Below, piece after piece: positions 26,458-36,326 of a stretch of 64,000 nt of DNA. The position numbers and the translations under genes were made by a program. Position 1 is the stretch's first letter. Each line of letters begins with the position of its first letter. The stretch is from Myxococcus llanfairpwllgwyngyllgogerychwyrndrobwllllantysiliogogogochensis (GTDB taxonomy: Bacteria; Myxococcota; Myxococcia; Myxococcales; Myxococcaceae). The DNA lies in assembly GCF_006636215.1 (NCBI RefSeq), contig NZ_VIFM01000018.1, positions 18,365 to 82,364 on the forward strand, read 5' to 3'. The notes beneath the pieces are model-generated. The model was not told the origin of the DNA. It saw only the letters and a program-made list of their open reading frames with translations, and did no database searches.

Positions 26458-27303
26458 ATGGATGATTCCAACGCCAGGCTGGTCGCGGCACTGCTGGAAG
26501 CCCGACAGCGCCACTGCTTCCCCCCGGACGTGCGCCGGGCGGCCCCCGAGTTCGTCGCACAGGTCCTCGGGCTGCTGTTCCCTCACTTCGCGGAGCGCCT
26601 GGAGTGTACCGCCGCCGCTGTCCGCCGGGACGTCACCACCGTGGAGGCCAGCCTCCACCGGCTGCGCGAGACGCTCGCGCCCCTCTACCCGGACATCAAC
26701 GCCAGCATCCCCGCGCGCTTCATGGAACGGCTGCCGGAGCTCTACGACTGGCTCCGTCAGGACTCGCAGGCCATCTTCGACGCGGACCCCGCCGCCCGCT
26801 CCGTGGACGAGGTCATCCTCACGTACCCGGGCTTCCAGGCCATCGCCATCTTCCGCGTGGCCAATGCGCTGCACATGCTCGGCTTACCGCTCCTGCCACG
26901 GCTGCTCACCGAGTTCGCCCACCAGCGCACCGGCGTGGACATCCACCCCGGCGCCACCATTGGCCGGCGGTTCGTCATCGACCACGGCACCGGCGTCGTC
27001 ATCGGTGAGACGACGCTCATCGGCGACAACGTGAAGCTCTACCAGGGCGTCACGCTGGGCGCCCTCATGGTGGAGAAGGCCCTGGCGGACAAGAAGCGCC
27101 ACCCCACGATTGAGGACGACGTGGTGGTGTACGCCAACGCCACCATCCTCGGAGGGGAGACGGTGGTGGGCCACGGCAGCATCATCGCCGGCAACGCGTG
27201 GCTCACGCAGAGCATCCCTCCGGGTTCCGTCGTCACCCGACGCAGCGAGATTCGTCCCCGTGGAGCCGACGGCGTGCTGGACGCCATCGAGTTCCACATT
27301 TGA
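26458..27303 (+). CDS. cysE: Serine O-acetyltransferase
   Basis: First enzyme of cysteine synthesis: transfers acetyl from acetyl-CoA to serine. The protein has 281 residues with an N-terminal helical domain and a C-terminal left-handed beta-helix of hexapeptide repeats: [21 protein letters not shown] (shortened), [23 protein letters not shown] and [23 protein letters not shown] (shortened). The catalytic His lies in [10 protein letters not shown]. The longer N-terminal domain fits the EpsC-like subgroup. ATG 26458 is preferred over 26446 because GGAGGGG sits at the right distance before it. The stop overlaps an in-frame ATG of the cysteine synthase frame, and that gene follows immediately. 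Confidence 0.92.
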   Translation: MDDSNARLVAALLEARQRHCFPPDVRRAAPEFVAQVLGLLFPHFAERLECTAAAVRRDVTTVEASLHRLRETLAPLYPDINASIPARFMERLPELYDWLRQDSQAIFDADPAARSVDEVILTYPGFQAIAIFRVANALHMLGLPLLPRLLTEFAHQRTGVDIHPGATIGRRFVIDHGTGVVIGETTLIGDNVKLYQGVTLGALMVEKALADKKRHPTIEDDVVVYANATILGGETVVGHGSIIAGNAWLTQSIPPGSVVTRRSEIRPRGADGVLDAIEFHI

Positions 27304-27353
27304 TGACGCCTTTGCGAAGCACCTACCCCGCGCAGCCCCCGACGAGGCCCGAC

Positions 27354-28277
<924 letters not shown>

Positions 28278-28283
28278 GCGCCG

Positions 28284-29420
28284 TCAGCCGCCGTATCCCC
28301 GCACCAATTCCACCAGCCGGTCCATCTCCTCCGGCAGGTTGTAGAAGTGCGGGGACAGGCGGATGCGCCCCCGGCGCACGGAGTGGGCGACGTGGTGCTC
28401 GGACAGATATGCCCCGAGCGCCCGCGCCTGCGCCCCGGGCGGCAGGAAGGTGAGGATGCCCGCGCGATGCTCCGGCGCGGGCCCCACCTCGCAGCCCAGC
28501 GCGAGCAGGCCCTTCTCCAGGGATGCGAGCAGCTCCCGGATGCGAACCTCGATGTTCTCCACGCCCACCTCCTGCAACAGCTCCAGCGCGGCGCCCAGCG
28601 CATAGAGGCCCGGGTATGCGGCGCTGCCCTCCTCGAACTTGCCCGCGTCGGCGCGCAGCTCGAAGTGGGTGCGGTTGAAGTTCCACGCGTCGGTGGTGCT
28701 GCGCCAGCCCACCAGCACCGGACGCAGCCGGGGCAGCACCTCCTTCGCCACGTACAACAGGCCAATGCCGGAGATGCCGAGCATCCACTTGTGACTGTCC
28801 GCGCTCAGGAAGTGGATGCGACACTTCTTCACGTCCACCGGCACACAGCCGACGCTCTGGATGCCGTCCACGCAGAAGAGGACGCCCGCGCGCTCGCACA
28901 CCCGGCCCACCGCCTCCAGGTCCGTTCGGTGCCCCGTGGCGAACTGCACGGAGGACACCGCCACCAGCCGCGTGCGCGGCGTCAGGGCCTGCTCCACCGC
29001 TTCGGGGGTGACACCTCCGGAGGGCACCTGGATTTCGCGCACCGCGACGCCTCGGTCCTTCAGGTGCAGCCACGGGTAGACGTTGGAGGGGTACTCCAGC
29101 GACGTGGCCACGGCCACCTCGTCCCCCGGCTTCCAGTCCAGGCCCTCCGCCACCAGACCCAGGCCGTGGCTGGTGTTGCGCACGAAGGCCACCTCGCCGG
29201 GCTCGGCATGGAGCAGGCGCGCCGCCAACGCGCGGATGCGCTCGCAGTGGGCCTCCCAGCCTCGCTCGTGGCGGATGCCATGGTAGACGAGGTCGTCCAT
29301 CCACTCGCGCACGGCCTCGGCGGCGCGCAGGCTGGTGGGCGCGACTCCGGCATGGTTGAAGTAGAGCTGCTCTTGCAGCACCGGGAAGAGGGCGCGGTAG
29401 GACTCGAGGGAGCGCGTCAT
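28284..29420 (-). CDS. Class V aminotransferase (cysteine desulfurase-like)
   Basis: PLP enzyme of 378 residues. FNHAGVAPTS opens the fold, FVRNTSHGLGLVAEGL binds the cofactor phosphate, FCVDGIQSVG supplies the Asp stacked on PLP, and K211 in SADSHKWMLG is the Schiff-base lysine. The sequence is closest to the isopenicillin N epimerase/CsdA-like branch of class V enzymes. It has no obvious SufS/IscS active-site cysteine loop that could be confirmed by eye, so desulfurase activity is uncertain. It is convergent with the cysteine synthase gene, six bases away, but on the opposite strand. Confidence 0.87.
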   Translation of the reverse strand: MTRSLESYRALFPVLQEQLYFNHAGVAPTSLRAAEAVREWMDDLVYHGIRHERGWEAHCERIRALAARLLHAEPGEVAFVRNTSHGLGLVAEGLDWKPGDEVAVATSLEYPSNVYPWLHLKDRGVAVREIQVPSGGVTPEAVEQALTPRTRLVAVSSVQFATGHRTDLEAVGRVCERAGVLFCVDGIQSVGCVPVDVKKCRIHFLSADSHKWMLGISGIGLLYVAKEVLPRLRPVLVGWRSTTDAWNFNRTHFELRADAGKFEEGSAAYPGLYALGAALELLQEVGVENIEVRIRELLASLEKGLLALGCEVGPAPEHRAGILTFLPPGAQARALGAYLSEHHVAHSVRRGRIRLSPHFYNLPEEMDRLVELVRGYGG

Positions 29421-29568
29421 GCGTCCGAGTCTAGCCACCCGCCTCCCAGTCAGGCGGACGACGTGCGCGGGGAGGCGTGCCCGCGTTCACCCGCCATCAG
29501 GGGCCCCCTCCCCTGACGGTGAGCGGATGGGCTATACCTCCGGCCCTCATCAGCGGGGAGCGCAGTGC

Positions 29569-31029
29569 ATGCGTCGCGAGGTTCGCGGTTCCGTGAGGAG
29601 CACGTTGCTGCTGGGCCTCCTGTTGGCGGGCTGTGCCGGCACCGTCAAGGCCCCCTATCCGCCCATTCGCGCGGACACCTCTCCAGCGGCGCTCGCGCGC
29701 GGGGCGGTCATCTTCCATGCGAGCTGCGAGGCGTGTCACCGGAGCGGTGACGCGGAGACGGCCTCCGGCGCGCCGCTGCACGAGCTGCCGTCGTACATGG
29801 GCGACTTCCACTCGTCCAACCTCACCGCGCACCCCACGGCGGGCATCGGCGCGGCGACGGACGAGGAGCTGGCGCGCGTCATCCGCTACGCGGTGAGTCG
29901 AGACGGACGGCTGATGGTGATGCCCAGCTATGGCATGGGGGACAAGGACCTGGCGGCGGTGCTGGGCTTCATGCGTTCGGGGCATCCGCTCTTCACGCCG
30001 GACGCGACTCCCGCGCCGCGCTCCGACTTCAGCTTCATTGGCGGACTGGGCTTCCGCGTCATCACCGGCAACGAGCCGGTGCAGCGGCCCGTCGTCGGCA
30101 TCCCCGTGCCGCCCAAGGGCCCCACGCTGGAGTACGGCCGGTACATGGCCCAGGACGTCTACGACTGCGCCTCCTGTCACACGCCGGGCTTCAGTCCGGA
30201 CAAGACGCAGGGCGATGACGTCTTCTCGGGAGGAATGTCCTTCAAGGACCCAGAGGGCCAGGAGGTCCACTCCAGCAACATCACCTTCCATGAGACGGGG
30301 CTCGCCCACTGGACGCGGGCGGACTTCATGCGCGCGGTGCGGGATGGGATTGCGCCGGATGGCTCCGCGCTGCGCTCGCCCATGCCCCGCTTTCGCGGCA
30401 TGGATGAGGAGGAGGCCCAGGCCCTCTATGACTATCTGCGCTCGATGCCGCCTCGGAAGAACGCCGTGGACGGAGCACGGCCCCGACTCACCGCCACGAC
30501 GCCCCGCCCGGAATGGGTAGCGCCAGTCTCGTTGACCGAAGACGTCCGTGAAGTGGAAGCGCCCGAGGAGGCCGCACCGACGGGCGAGGTCGCCCACGCG
30601 CCCGCTCCAACGAGCGGTCAAAGCGTCGCGACTCCGGCCGAGGCCACCTCGGCGCCAGCGAGCGTCGCGACCGCTGGAGCCACGGCGGCGCCGAGCAGCA
30701 GTGCCTCCGCATCGGCGCCACCGAAGGTCGCCACGCCCGCGCCGCGCAAGCCCCGAGTCGTGCCGGCCCGGGTGGATGCGCCCAAGCTCTTCACGCAACT
30801 GGGTTGCGCGGGCTGTCATGCGCCGGGGGCCCGCTACCATGACCGGATCGCGCGCGCCTCCCGACGAGGCGACGCGGAACTGGTGCGCTGGGTGCGCAAC
30901 CCGGAGCAGTTCCAGCCGGGGACGACGATGCCCACCTACGCGGAGTTGCTCGACGTACCCACCGCGCTGGCGCTCGTCCGCTGGGTGAAATCCGGAGGCC
31001 CCGCGACCCTGCCTCCCGTCTCCCACTGA
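29569..31029 (+). CDS. Triheme c-type cytochrome lipoprotein
   Basis: Exported protein of 486 residues with lipobox LLLAGCAG. Three CxxCH heme sites are present: CEACH near residue 50, CASCH near 200 and CAGCH near 425. The first two lie in domains like the cytochrome subunit of membrane alcohol/gluconate dehydrogenases (NLTAHPTAGIGAATDEEL; NITFHETGLAHWTRADFMRA). A linker of about 90 residues rich in Ala, Pro, Thr and Ser joins them to a small C-terminal monoheme domain. It would carry electrons in the periplasm, anchored in a membrane. No dehydrogenase subunit lies next to it. Confidence 0.88.
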   Translation: MRREVRGSVRSTLLLGLLLAGCAGTVKAPYPPIRADTSPAALARGAVIFHASCEACHRSGDAETASGAPLHELPSYMGDFHSSNLTAHPTAGIGAATDEELARVIRYAVSRDGRLMVMPSYGMGDKDLAAVLGFMRSGHPLFTPDATPAPRSDFSFIGGLGFRVITGNEPVQRPVVGIPVPPKGPTLEYGRYMAQDVYDCASCHTPGFSPDKTQGDDVFSGGMSFKDPEGQEVHSSNITFHETGLAHWTRADFMRAVRDGIAPDGSALRSPMPRFRGMDEEEAQALYDYLRSMPPRKNAVDGARPRLTATTPRPEWVAPVSLTEDVREVEAPEEAAPTGEVAHAPAPTSGQSVATPAEATSAPASVATAGATAAPSSSASASAPPKVATPAPRKPRVVPARVDAPKLFTQLGCAGCHAPGARYHDRIARASRRGDAELVRWVRNPEQFQPGTTMPTYAELLDVPTALALVRWVKSGGPATLPPVSH

Positions 31030-31120
31030 CCCGCTGAAATTCGCGGGAAATGACCGGAGAAAGGGAGCCCCCACGTATCTGGGGTGGAAGTTCCTCGGGG
31101 TGTCCTTCGACACGCCGGGG

Positions 31121-31168
31121 CACGTGCCACCCCGGTGCCAACCGGCCCCTGCCCCGGGGTGGTGCGTG
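31121..31168. terminator. Long GC hairpin after the cytochrome gene
   Basis: Fifteen-base arms, 31121-31135 and 31154-31168, pair with two mismatches around an 18-base loop; the core CCACCCCGG/CCGGGGTGG is perfect. It lies in the 209-base gap before the oxoprolinase genes. A terminator is the simplest reading, though no U tract follows. Confidence 0.5.
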
Positions 31169-31238
31169 TAATCTTCCAAGCCTTCCGCCCCGTGGGGAGA
31201 AGGCTGCGTCCGGGACGCGGCTCGCATAGCGTGGACGC

Positions 31239-32525
31239 ATGACGGAGTGCCTCCTCAACATCGACCTGGGTGAGCTGCCCGACGAGGACGCGCGGCTCTA
31301 TGCGCTCGCCCAGGTGGCCAACATCGCCTGTGGTGGACACGCCGGAGACGACGCCTCCATGCGCCGAGCGCTGGAGCTGTGCGCGCGCCATGGCACCCGG
31401 GTGTGCGCGCATCCGTCCTACGAGGACCGCGAAGGCTTCGGACGGAGAGCGCTCGACGTGACACCGGACGTCCTGCGCGGACAGGTGGCGAGCCAGTGCG
31501 CGCGCCTCTCCAGGCTGGCGCAGGAGCAGCGGGTGCCTGTCGTCTACGCCAAGCTTCACGGCGCGCTGTACCACGCGGCCAACACCTCGCCCGTGCTGGC
31601 GCGCGCGGTGGTGGAGGGAATCGTCGAGGCGCTCGGCACGGGCGTCACCCTCATCGCTCCCGCCGAGGGCTCGCTGCGAGACGCGGCGAGGAACGCGGGG
31701 CTGGCCCATGCACGCGAGGGCTTCGCGGACCGGGGCACGCTTCCGGATGGCTCGCTGATTCCCCGGGGGCAACCGGGCGCGGTGCTCACCGAGGCTGCGA
31801 AGGTGCGGGAGAACACCGTGCGGCTGGCGACCCAGGACACCGTCGACACGGTGTGCGTGCATGGCGACACGCCCGGGGCGGTGGAGCTGGCCCGCGAGGT
31901 GCGCGCCACGCTGGACGCGCTGTCGCTCCACGTGGAGCCGCTGGGAGACGGCGCGCTGCGGCTGACGCTGCCCGACAGCCTGGAGCGGCGGGCGGCGCGC
32001 GAGGTGCTGCGGGCCCTGCCCGGTGTGGTGGACGCCGTCGTCACCGAGGAACACGCCTGCGTGTACTTCGACCCCTCCGCGCCTCCCGATGAACCCCGCC
32101 TGGCGCTGGCGCGACTGCTGCGCGAGACGGTGGCCCCACCGGAGCAGACGCTCATCACGTTGCGCGTGCGTTACGACGGGCCCGATTTGGAGAAGGTCGC
32201 CACGCGCGCGGGCCTGTCCGTGGACGAGGTGGCCCGGCTCCATGCGGCGCGCGAGTACTCGGTGCGTTGCGTGGGCTTCCTCCCGGGCTTCGCGTACCTG
32301 GGCGAGTTGGACCCCCGCATCGTCGTGCCGCGCCTTCCCACTCCGCGCATGCGCGTGCCGGCGCTCGCGGTGGGCATCGCGGGAGGACGCACGGGCGTGT
32401 ATCCCTTCGCGTCACCGGGGGGCTGGAACCTGATTGGCACGGCGCTGGACTTCACGGCCTTCCACCCGGACCGGGGCGCGGTGTTGCAACTCGGTGACCG
32501 GGTGCGCTTCGAGCGGGTGGGATGA
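31239..32525 (+). CDS. Fused 5-oxoprolinase subunits PxpA-PxpB
   Basis: Protein of 428 residues joining two proteins normally separate. Residues 1 to ~230 are a LamB/YcsF (PxpA) domain: LLNIDLGELPDED, VANIACGGHAGD, VCAHPSYEDREGFGRR, VYAKLHGALYH and FADRGTLPDGSLIPR. Residues ~235-428 are PxpB (KipI/allophanate hydrolase subunit 1-like): VRCVGFLPGFAYLG, GRTGVYPFASPGGWNLIG. The stop overlaps the start of the PxpC gene by four bases, so all three activities are made together. PxpABC opens 5-oxoproline to glutamate with ATP, removing a damage product of glutamine. PxpB is thought to act on a phosphorylated intermediate, so fusion could favour channelling (inference). Confidence 0.9.
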   Translation: MTECLLNIDLGELPDEDARLYALAQVANIACGGHAGDDASMRRALELCARHGTRVCAHPSYEDREGFGRRALDVTPDVLRGQVASQCARLSRLAQEQRVPVVYAKLHGALYHAANTSPVLARAVVEGIVEALGTGVTLIAPAEGSLRDAARNAGLAHAREGFADRGTLPDGSLIPRGQPGAVLTEAAKVRENTVRLATQDTVDTVCVHGDTPGAVELAREVRATLDALSLHVEPLGDGALRLTLPDSLERRAAREVLRALPGVVDAVVTEEHACVYFDPSAPPDEPRLALARLLRETVAPPEQTLITLRVRYDGPDLEKVATRAGLSVDEVARLHAAREYSVRCVGFLPGFAYLGELDPRIVVPRLPTPRMRVPALAVGIAGGRTGVYPFASPGGWNLIGTALDFTAFHPDRGAVLQLGDRVRFERVG

Positions 32526-33412
32526 TGGCGGGCTGGCTGGAAATCGTGGGGATGGGAGGGCCCGCCACGGTGCAGGACGGCGGGCGGCCGGGGCAGATGC
32601 ACCATGGCGTCCCACCCGGTGGCGCGCTGGTGCCGGAGCTGCTGGCGCTGGCCAACCGCGCAGTGGGCAACGCCTGGGACGCGGCGGCGCTGGAGTGCCT
32701 GGGGTCCCTGGAGCTGCGCGCGCGAGGCAGGCCCTTGCGCGTCTCGGTGGATGGGAGAAGCGAACAGGTGGTGTCCGACGGGGAGAGCCTCCGCGTGCCC
32801 GCCCCGGAGCACGCCAGCATCCGCTACGTCGCGGTGGACGGTGGACTGGACGTGCAGGAGGTGCTGGGTGGGCGCGGCACGCTGCTGGTGGCGCGACTGG
32901 GTGGACACGAAGGGCGCGTGCTGCGCCCCGGGGATTCGCTTCCCGTGGGAGCGCCGCGAGGGCCCTCGGAGCAGGTGGACGCGGAAGGCATCTGGGATGA
33001 CACGGCGCCCATCCGGCTGATGCTCGGACCGGACACGGAGAGCTTCGACGCGCTGATGGCGGCCTCGCTGCTGGGCAGCACCTTCACCGTGTCGAGCGCG
33101 AGCGACCGCGTGGGGATGCGCCTGCAGGGTCCCGCGCTGGCGCATGGCGATGAGGGCGCGAGCACGTCGCGGCCCATGGTGCGCGGCGCCATCCAGGTGA
33201 CGCTGTCGGGTGAGCCCATCATCCTCGGGCCGGACCACCCCACCACGGGCGGCTATCCGCTCATCGCCACCGTCATCCGCGCGGACTGGGGTCGGCTCGG
33301 AGCACGGCGCCCCGGAGCCACCGTCGAGTTCCACGCCGTCAATCCAGACGAAGCACGCGAGGCCTGGCGACAGCACCTGCGGCGCTTTCGTGGCGGAGCC
33401 CGAGCAGGGTGA
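32522..33412 (+). CDS. pxpC: 5-oxoprolinase subunit PxpC
   Basis: Protein of 296 residues of the KipA/allophanate hydrolase subunit 2 family. The N-terminus has the signature GMGGPATVQDGGRPGQMHHGVPPGGA (shortened), followed by ALANRAVGN; later MLGPDTESFD, SDRVGMRLQG and the C-terminal ILGPDHPTTGGYP are all family motifs. With PxpA and PxpB it forms the ATP-dependent 5-oxoprolinase. The start overlaps the stop of the fused PxpAB gene (ATGA), and its own stop overlaps the GTG of the acetyltransferase gene, so three genes form one tightly coupled unit. Confidence 0.92.
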   Translation: MMAGWLEIVGMGGPATVQDGGRPGQMHHGVPPGGALVPELLALANRAVGNAWDAAALECLGSLELRARGRPLRVSVDGRSEQVVSDGESLRVPAPEHASIRYVAVDGGLDVQEVLGGRGTLLVARLGGHEGRVLRPGDSLPVGAPRGPSEQVDAEGIWDDTAPIRLMLGPDTESFDALMAASLLGSTFTVSSASDRVGMRLQGPALAHGDEGASTSRPMVRGAIQVTLSGEPIILGPDHPTTGGYPLIATVIRADWGRLGARRPGATVEFHAVNPDEAREAWRQHLRRFRGGARAG

Positions 33413-33894
33413 ACCGCATGGAGCTGCGCACCGAACGGCTCGTCCTCCGGGACTTCCAGCGCGAAGACACCCCGAGCGTCTTCGCCTACCACTCCAAGCC
33501 CGCGTACCTGGAGCACTACCGCCAGCCGCCACCGACCCAGGAGGACGTACGCGCCTTCGTCGCCATGCTGTGTGGCTGGGCGCAAGAAGTCCCCCGGGCG
33601 AAGTACCAGCTCGCCATCACCCTGGACAGCCGCGTCATCGGCACCTGCGGCGTGCGCAAGCAAGCGCCCGAGGACACCTCCGCGGAATACGGCTGCGAGC
33701 TCGACCCGGCCTTCTGGGGTCACGGCTACGCACGCGAGGCGTCGAGGGCCCTGCTCGAGTTCGGCTTCCAATCGCTCGACCTGAAGAGGCTGTTCGCCCT
33801 CACCCAGCCCGGCAACCTCGGCGCCATCCGGCTCGCGGAGTCACTCGGCTTCCACCGCGTCACCGAAGGCCGCTACGAGCGCCTCTACCCCTGA
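33409..33894 (+). CDS. GNAT-family N-acetyltransferase (RimJ/RimL-like)
   Basis: Acetyltransferase of 161 residues. The pattern LRTERLVLRDFQREDTPSVF at the N-terminus and the acetyl-CoA-binding segment LDPAFWGHGYAREASRALLEFGF, then NLGAIRLAESLGFHRV, match the RimJ/RimL (Acetyltransf_3) branch that modifies N-terminal or small-molecule amines. The substrate is unknown. GTG 33409 overlaps the stop of PxpC by four bases; ATG 33418 is an alternative start. It ends three bases from the convergent histidine kinase gene. Confidence 0.85.
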   Translation: MNRMELRTERLVLRDFQREDTPSVFAYHSKPAYLEHYRQPPPTQEDVRAFVAMLCGWAQEVPRAKYQLAITLDSRVIGTCGVRKQAPEDTSAEYGCELDPAFWGHGYAREASRALLEFGFQSLDLKRLFALTQPGNLGAIRLAESLGFHRVTEGRYERLYP

Positions 33895-33897
33895 CGC

Positions 33898-35160
33898 TCA
33901 GCCCTCCATCGGCAGCGTGAAGGTGAAGGTCGTCCCCTGCCCGAGCTCGCTGCGCACGCGCACCGCGCCACCGTGCGCCTCGACGATGCCTCGGGTGATG
34001 GAGAGCCCCAGCCCCACGCCACTCCCCGGCACTCGCGTCGGCCGCTGGAGCCTGTCGAACAAGACGGGCAAGACCTCCGGCGCAATCCCCGCCCCCGTGT
34101 CCTCCACGCTCAGCTCGACCCAATCCGCATGGACCTCCGCCATGACGGTGATGCGCCCACCCGCGGGCGTGAAGCGGACGGCATTGCCCACCAGGTTGGA
34201 GAACACCTGATGGATGCGGTCCGGGTCACATCGCACGTCGACATCCCGCTCGGGCACGCGCAGCTCCAGCCCGATGCCCCGCTCCTGTGCCAGCGGCCCC
34301 AGCTCCGACGCCTGCTCCAACAGCCGCGAGAGCGCCAACGGCACGCGGCTCACCCGGAAGCCCCCGCCCTCGATGGCCGCGAAGTCGAGCAGGTCATGGA
34401 TGAGCCGCTCCATCCGGAGCGCCGAGCGGTTGAGCGTGTCCAGATGATGCCGCGCGCGCCCGTTGAGCGGAGACAGCAGCGGCGCCAGCAGCGATGACGT
34501 CATGGCGATGACGCCCAGCGGATTGCGCAAGTCATGGGACACCATCGCCAGCAGCTCCCGGCGCAGGCGCGTCTCCGACTCGGCGGCCCGCCGCGCCGCG
34601 CGCTCCGCTTCGTACAGCCGCCCGTTCTCCACCGCGACGGCCGCGGAGTCCGCGAGCGACTGGAGGAGGGACACTTCCCGAATCCCCGGCACCCGGCGCT
34701 CCGCCCAGTACGCGCCAATGGCCCCCACGGGGTCCGCGCGACGCACCGGCACCATGACGAGGCTCTTCACGAACGTCGCGCGGTAGACGTCGTGAGGGAT
34801 GCGGTCATCCGCGTAGATGTCCTCGATGACCACGGGCTCCCGGTTCAAGATGGCCCACCCGGAGATGCACGACTCGATGGGGAACCGATGCCCCTTCCAT
34901 AAGGGGGCAATGGCCTCCTCATCCGCGTAGTGCACGAGGTTGCCTTCGCGCAGGACGAACGTGACCCCATCCGCGCCACTGAGCTGTCGTGCCGCCCGGC
35001 GCACCAGCGCCATGACGTCTTCCAGCGTCCTCAGGTGCGCCAGCTCCTGCACCACGTCCAGCAAGACCAGCGCGTCGTCGAATGTCAGCGCCTCCAGTGG
35101 CAGGCGCTCCTGAAACCTTCGCAAGGGACGGCCTCCTTGTGAGAAGGACTCAGCCAACAC
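33898..35160 (-). CDS. GAF-domain sensor histidine kinase
   Basis: Soluble kinase of 420 residues. Residues ~40-180 form a GAF sensor domain (GVTFVLREGNLVHYADEE, SLVMVPVRRADPVGAIGAYW); a short coiled coil links it to HisKA with the phospho-acceptor H209 in AMVSHDLRNPLG. The ATPase domain has the N box VFSNLVGNAVRFTP, G1 VEDTGAGIAPE and G2 GSGVGLGLSITRGIVEAHGG. There is no membrane segment. No response regulator gene is adjacent, so it is an orphan kinase. It starts about 580 bases from the divergent sigma-factor gene. Confidence 0.92.
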   Translation of the reverse strand: MLAESFSQGGRPLRRFQERLPLEALTFDDALVLLDVVQELAHLRTLEDVMALVRRAARQLSGADGVTFVLREGNLVHYADEEAIAPLWKGHRFPIESCISGWAILNREPVVIEDIYADDRIPHDVYRATFVKSLVMVPVRRADPVGAIGAYWAERRVPGIREVSLLQSLADSAAVAVENGRLYEAERAARRAAESETRLRRELLAMVSHDLRNPLGVIAMTSSLLAPLLSPLNGRARHHLDTLNRSALRMERLIHDLLDFAAIEGGGFRVSRVPLALSRLLEQASELGPLAQERGIGLELRVPERDVDVRCDPDRIHQVFSNLVGNAVRFTPAGGRITVMAEVHADWVELSVEDTGAGIAPEVLPVLFDRLQRPTRVPGSGVGLGLSITRGIVEAHGGAVRVRSELGQGTTFTFTLPMEG

Positions 35161-35741
35161 ACCTGGGAAACAGGACGTTCATTCGCTCGTCGTGTCCGCC
35201 CGGAGAGCATCCTGGCGACCTGCCTCCTGTCGACCTCATCTAGATATAGGAACCCGCGACCCGCCCGGCCACGCCGCGCGCCCAGGGAGCACCCGACGTC
35301 ACGGGCTTTGCCCACGCGTCGACATCCGCCCACCACCCGGGGTTTCCACCTGAATGGAAAATAGCACCCGCTCGCCCCTTCAGGTGGGAGGCGCCGGTGT
35401 GGGTGCGTGCCCCTCCCGAAGAATCAGCGCACGGGGGTGAGGGGAAAAAAGCGCGGGGGCCGTCCCGGAAGACAGGCGCGCACCAGGAACCGTCATGTCG
35501 ACGGACTCGCGCCACCTCCGAGAGACGCCTTGCGAAAGACCGAGGACAACACGGGGCTGAGTTCGTGGCGAGGCCGCCCGGTCAACCCGCACGGGAAGAA
35601 GTCGCTCCCCGTGGCGCACGACAGCTCACGAGGCGTGTCCTTGCCGGAGTCGTCCGCCATCCCAGGAAGGCAGCGAGCCTTCGTTGCCAGCGAGATACCC
35701 ATCGAACAGAGCGTCACACTTGCCGGGGGAGGGACCTTTCG
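35161..35741. other. Long intergenic region upstream of the sigma factor operon
   Basis: About 580 bases between divergent genes. Several short frames cross it on both strands, none with a ribosome site or protein-like character. It should hold the promoters of the histidine kinase and of the sigma-factor operon. The only clear structure seen is one inverted repeat at 35346-35387. Confidence 0.6.
35346..35387. repeat. Perfect 9-bp inverted repeat CCACCTGAA/TTCAGGTGG
   Basis: Arms at 35346-35354 and 35379-35387 separated by 24 bases, in the non-coding gap about 355 bases before the sigma-factor start. It could be an RNA hairpin with a large loop or a pair of protein-binding half-sites. Confidence 0.5.
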
Positions 35742-36326
35742 ATGACCATGAGCGCTTCCTGGAGGACCTTCCGCGTGGAGTCGCAACCAAGGCCAACCCT
35801 GGCCGCGAGTCCTCTGTCAGGTCACGAGTTGGAGAAGCTCCGCAGGGAGCTGACCCAGGCCGTCGCCCGCGTGTGTCCCCCGCGCCTGGCCAACCGCCGT
35901 GATGACCTGGTGCAGACGGCGATGATGCGCGTCATGGAGCTCCAGCGCCGCGAGCCCGACCGCTCCCGGCTCTCCCCCTCCTATCTGTACCGCGTCGCGT
36001 ACACGGCGCTGGTGGACGAGCTGCGCAACGTGGATCGCCGCCGCGAGGTCCCCATCGAGGAGGTGGAGTCGCTGCCTCAGCAGCCGGTGGCGTCGGGAGA
36101 CCCGGAGAAGTCCGCGAGCGCGTCGCAGATTGCCCGGGCGGTGCGCGACTGCCTGCGCCAGCTCGCACAGGACCGCAGGCTCGCGGTGACGCTGTACCTC
36201 CAGGGACACACCGTGCCGGAAGCAGGAGAGCTGATGGGCTGGGACGGCAAGCGGACCGAGAACCTCGTCTACCGCGGGCTGAGCGCGCTGCGCGTCTGCC
36301 TCTCCACGAAGGGATTCGAGCCGTGA
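35742..36326 (+). CDS. ECF-like sigma-70 family RNA polymerase sigma factor
   Basis: Protein of 194 residues with the two domains of an extracytoplasmic-function sigma factor. Region 2: LRRELTQAVARVCPPRLANRRDDLVQTAMMRVME (shortened) to LYRVAYTALVDELRNVDRRRE; region 4: CLRQLAQDRRLAVTLYLQGHTVPEAGELMGWD with the helix-turn-helix and LVYRGLSALRVCL. The start at 35742 follows GGGGGAGGG at good spacing; the open frame further upstream is not protein-like. The GTG of the next gene overlaps its stop, as is usual for a sigma factor and its anti-sigma factor. It heads a four-gene operon. Confidence 0.88.
   Translation: MTMSASWRTFRVESQPRPTLAASPLSGHELEKLRRELTQAVARVCPPRLANRRDDLVQTAMMRVMELQRREPDRSRLSPSYLYRVAYTALVDELRNVDRRREVPIEEVESLPQQPVASGDPEKSASASQIARAVRDCLRQLAQDRRLAVTLYLQGHTVPEAGELMGWDGKRTENLVYRGLSALRVCLSTKGFEP

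Noticed and set aside
30936..32243. 435-codon reverse frame opposite PxpAB
   Set aside because: Antisense of a clearly conserved gene; no motif.
35397..35741. N-terminal extension of the sigma factor
   Set aside because: Not protein-like, and a strong ribosome site precedes ATG 35742.
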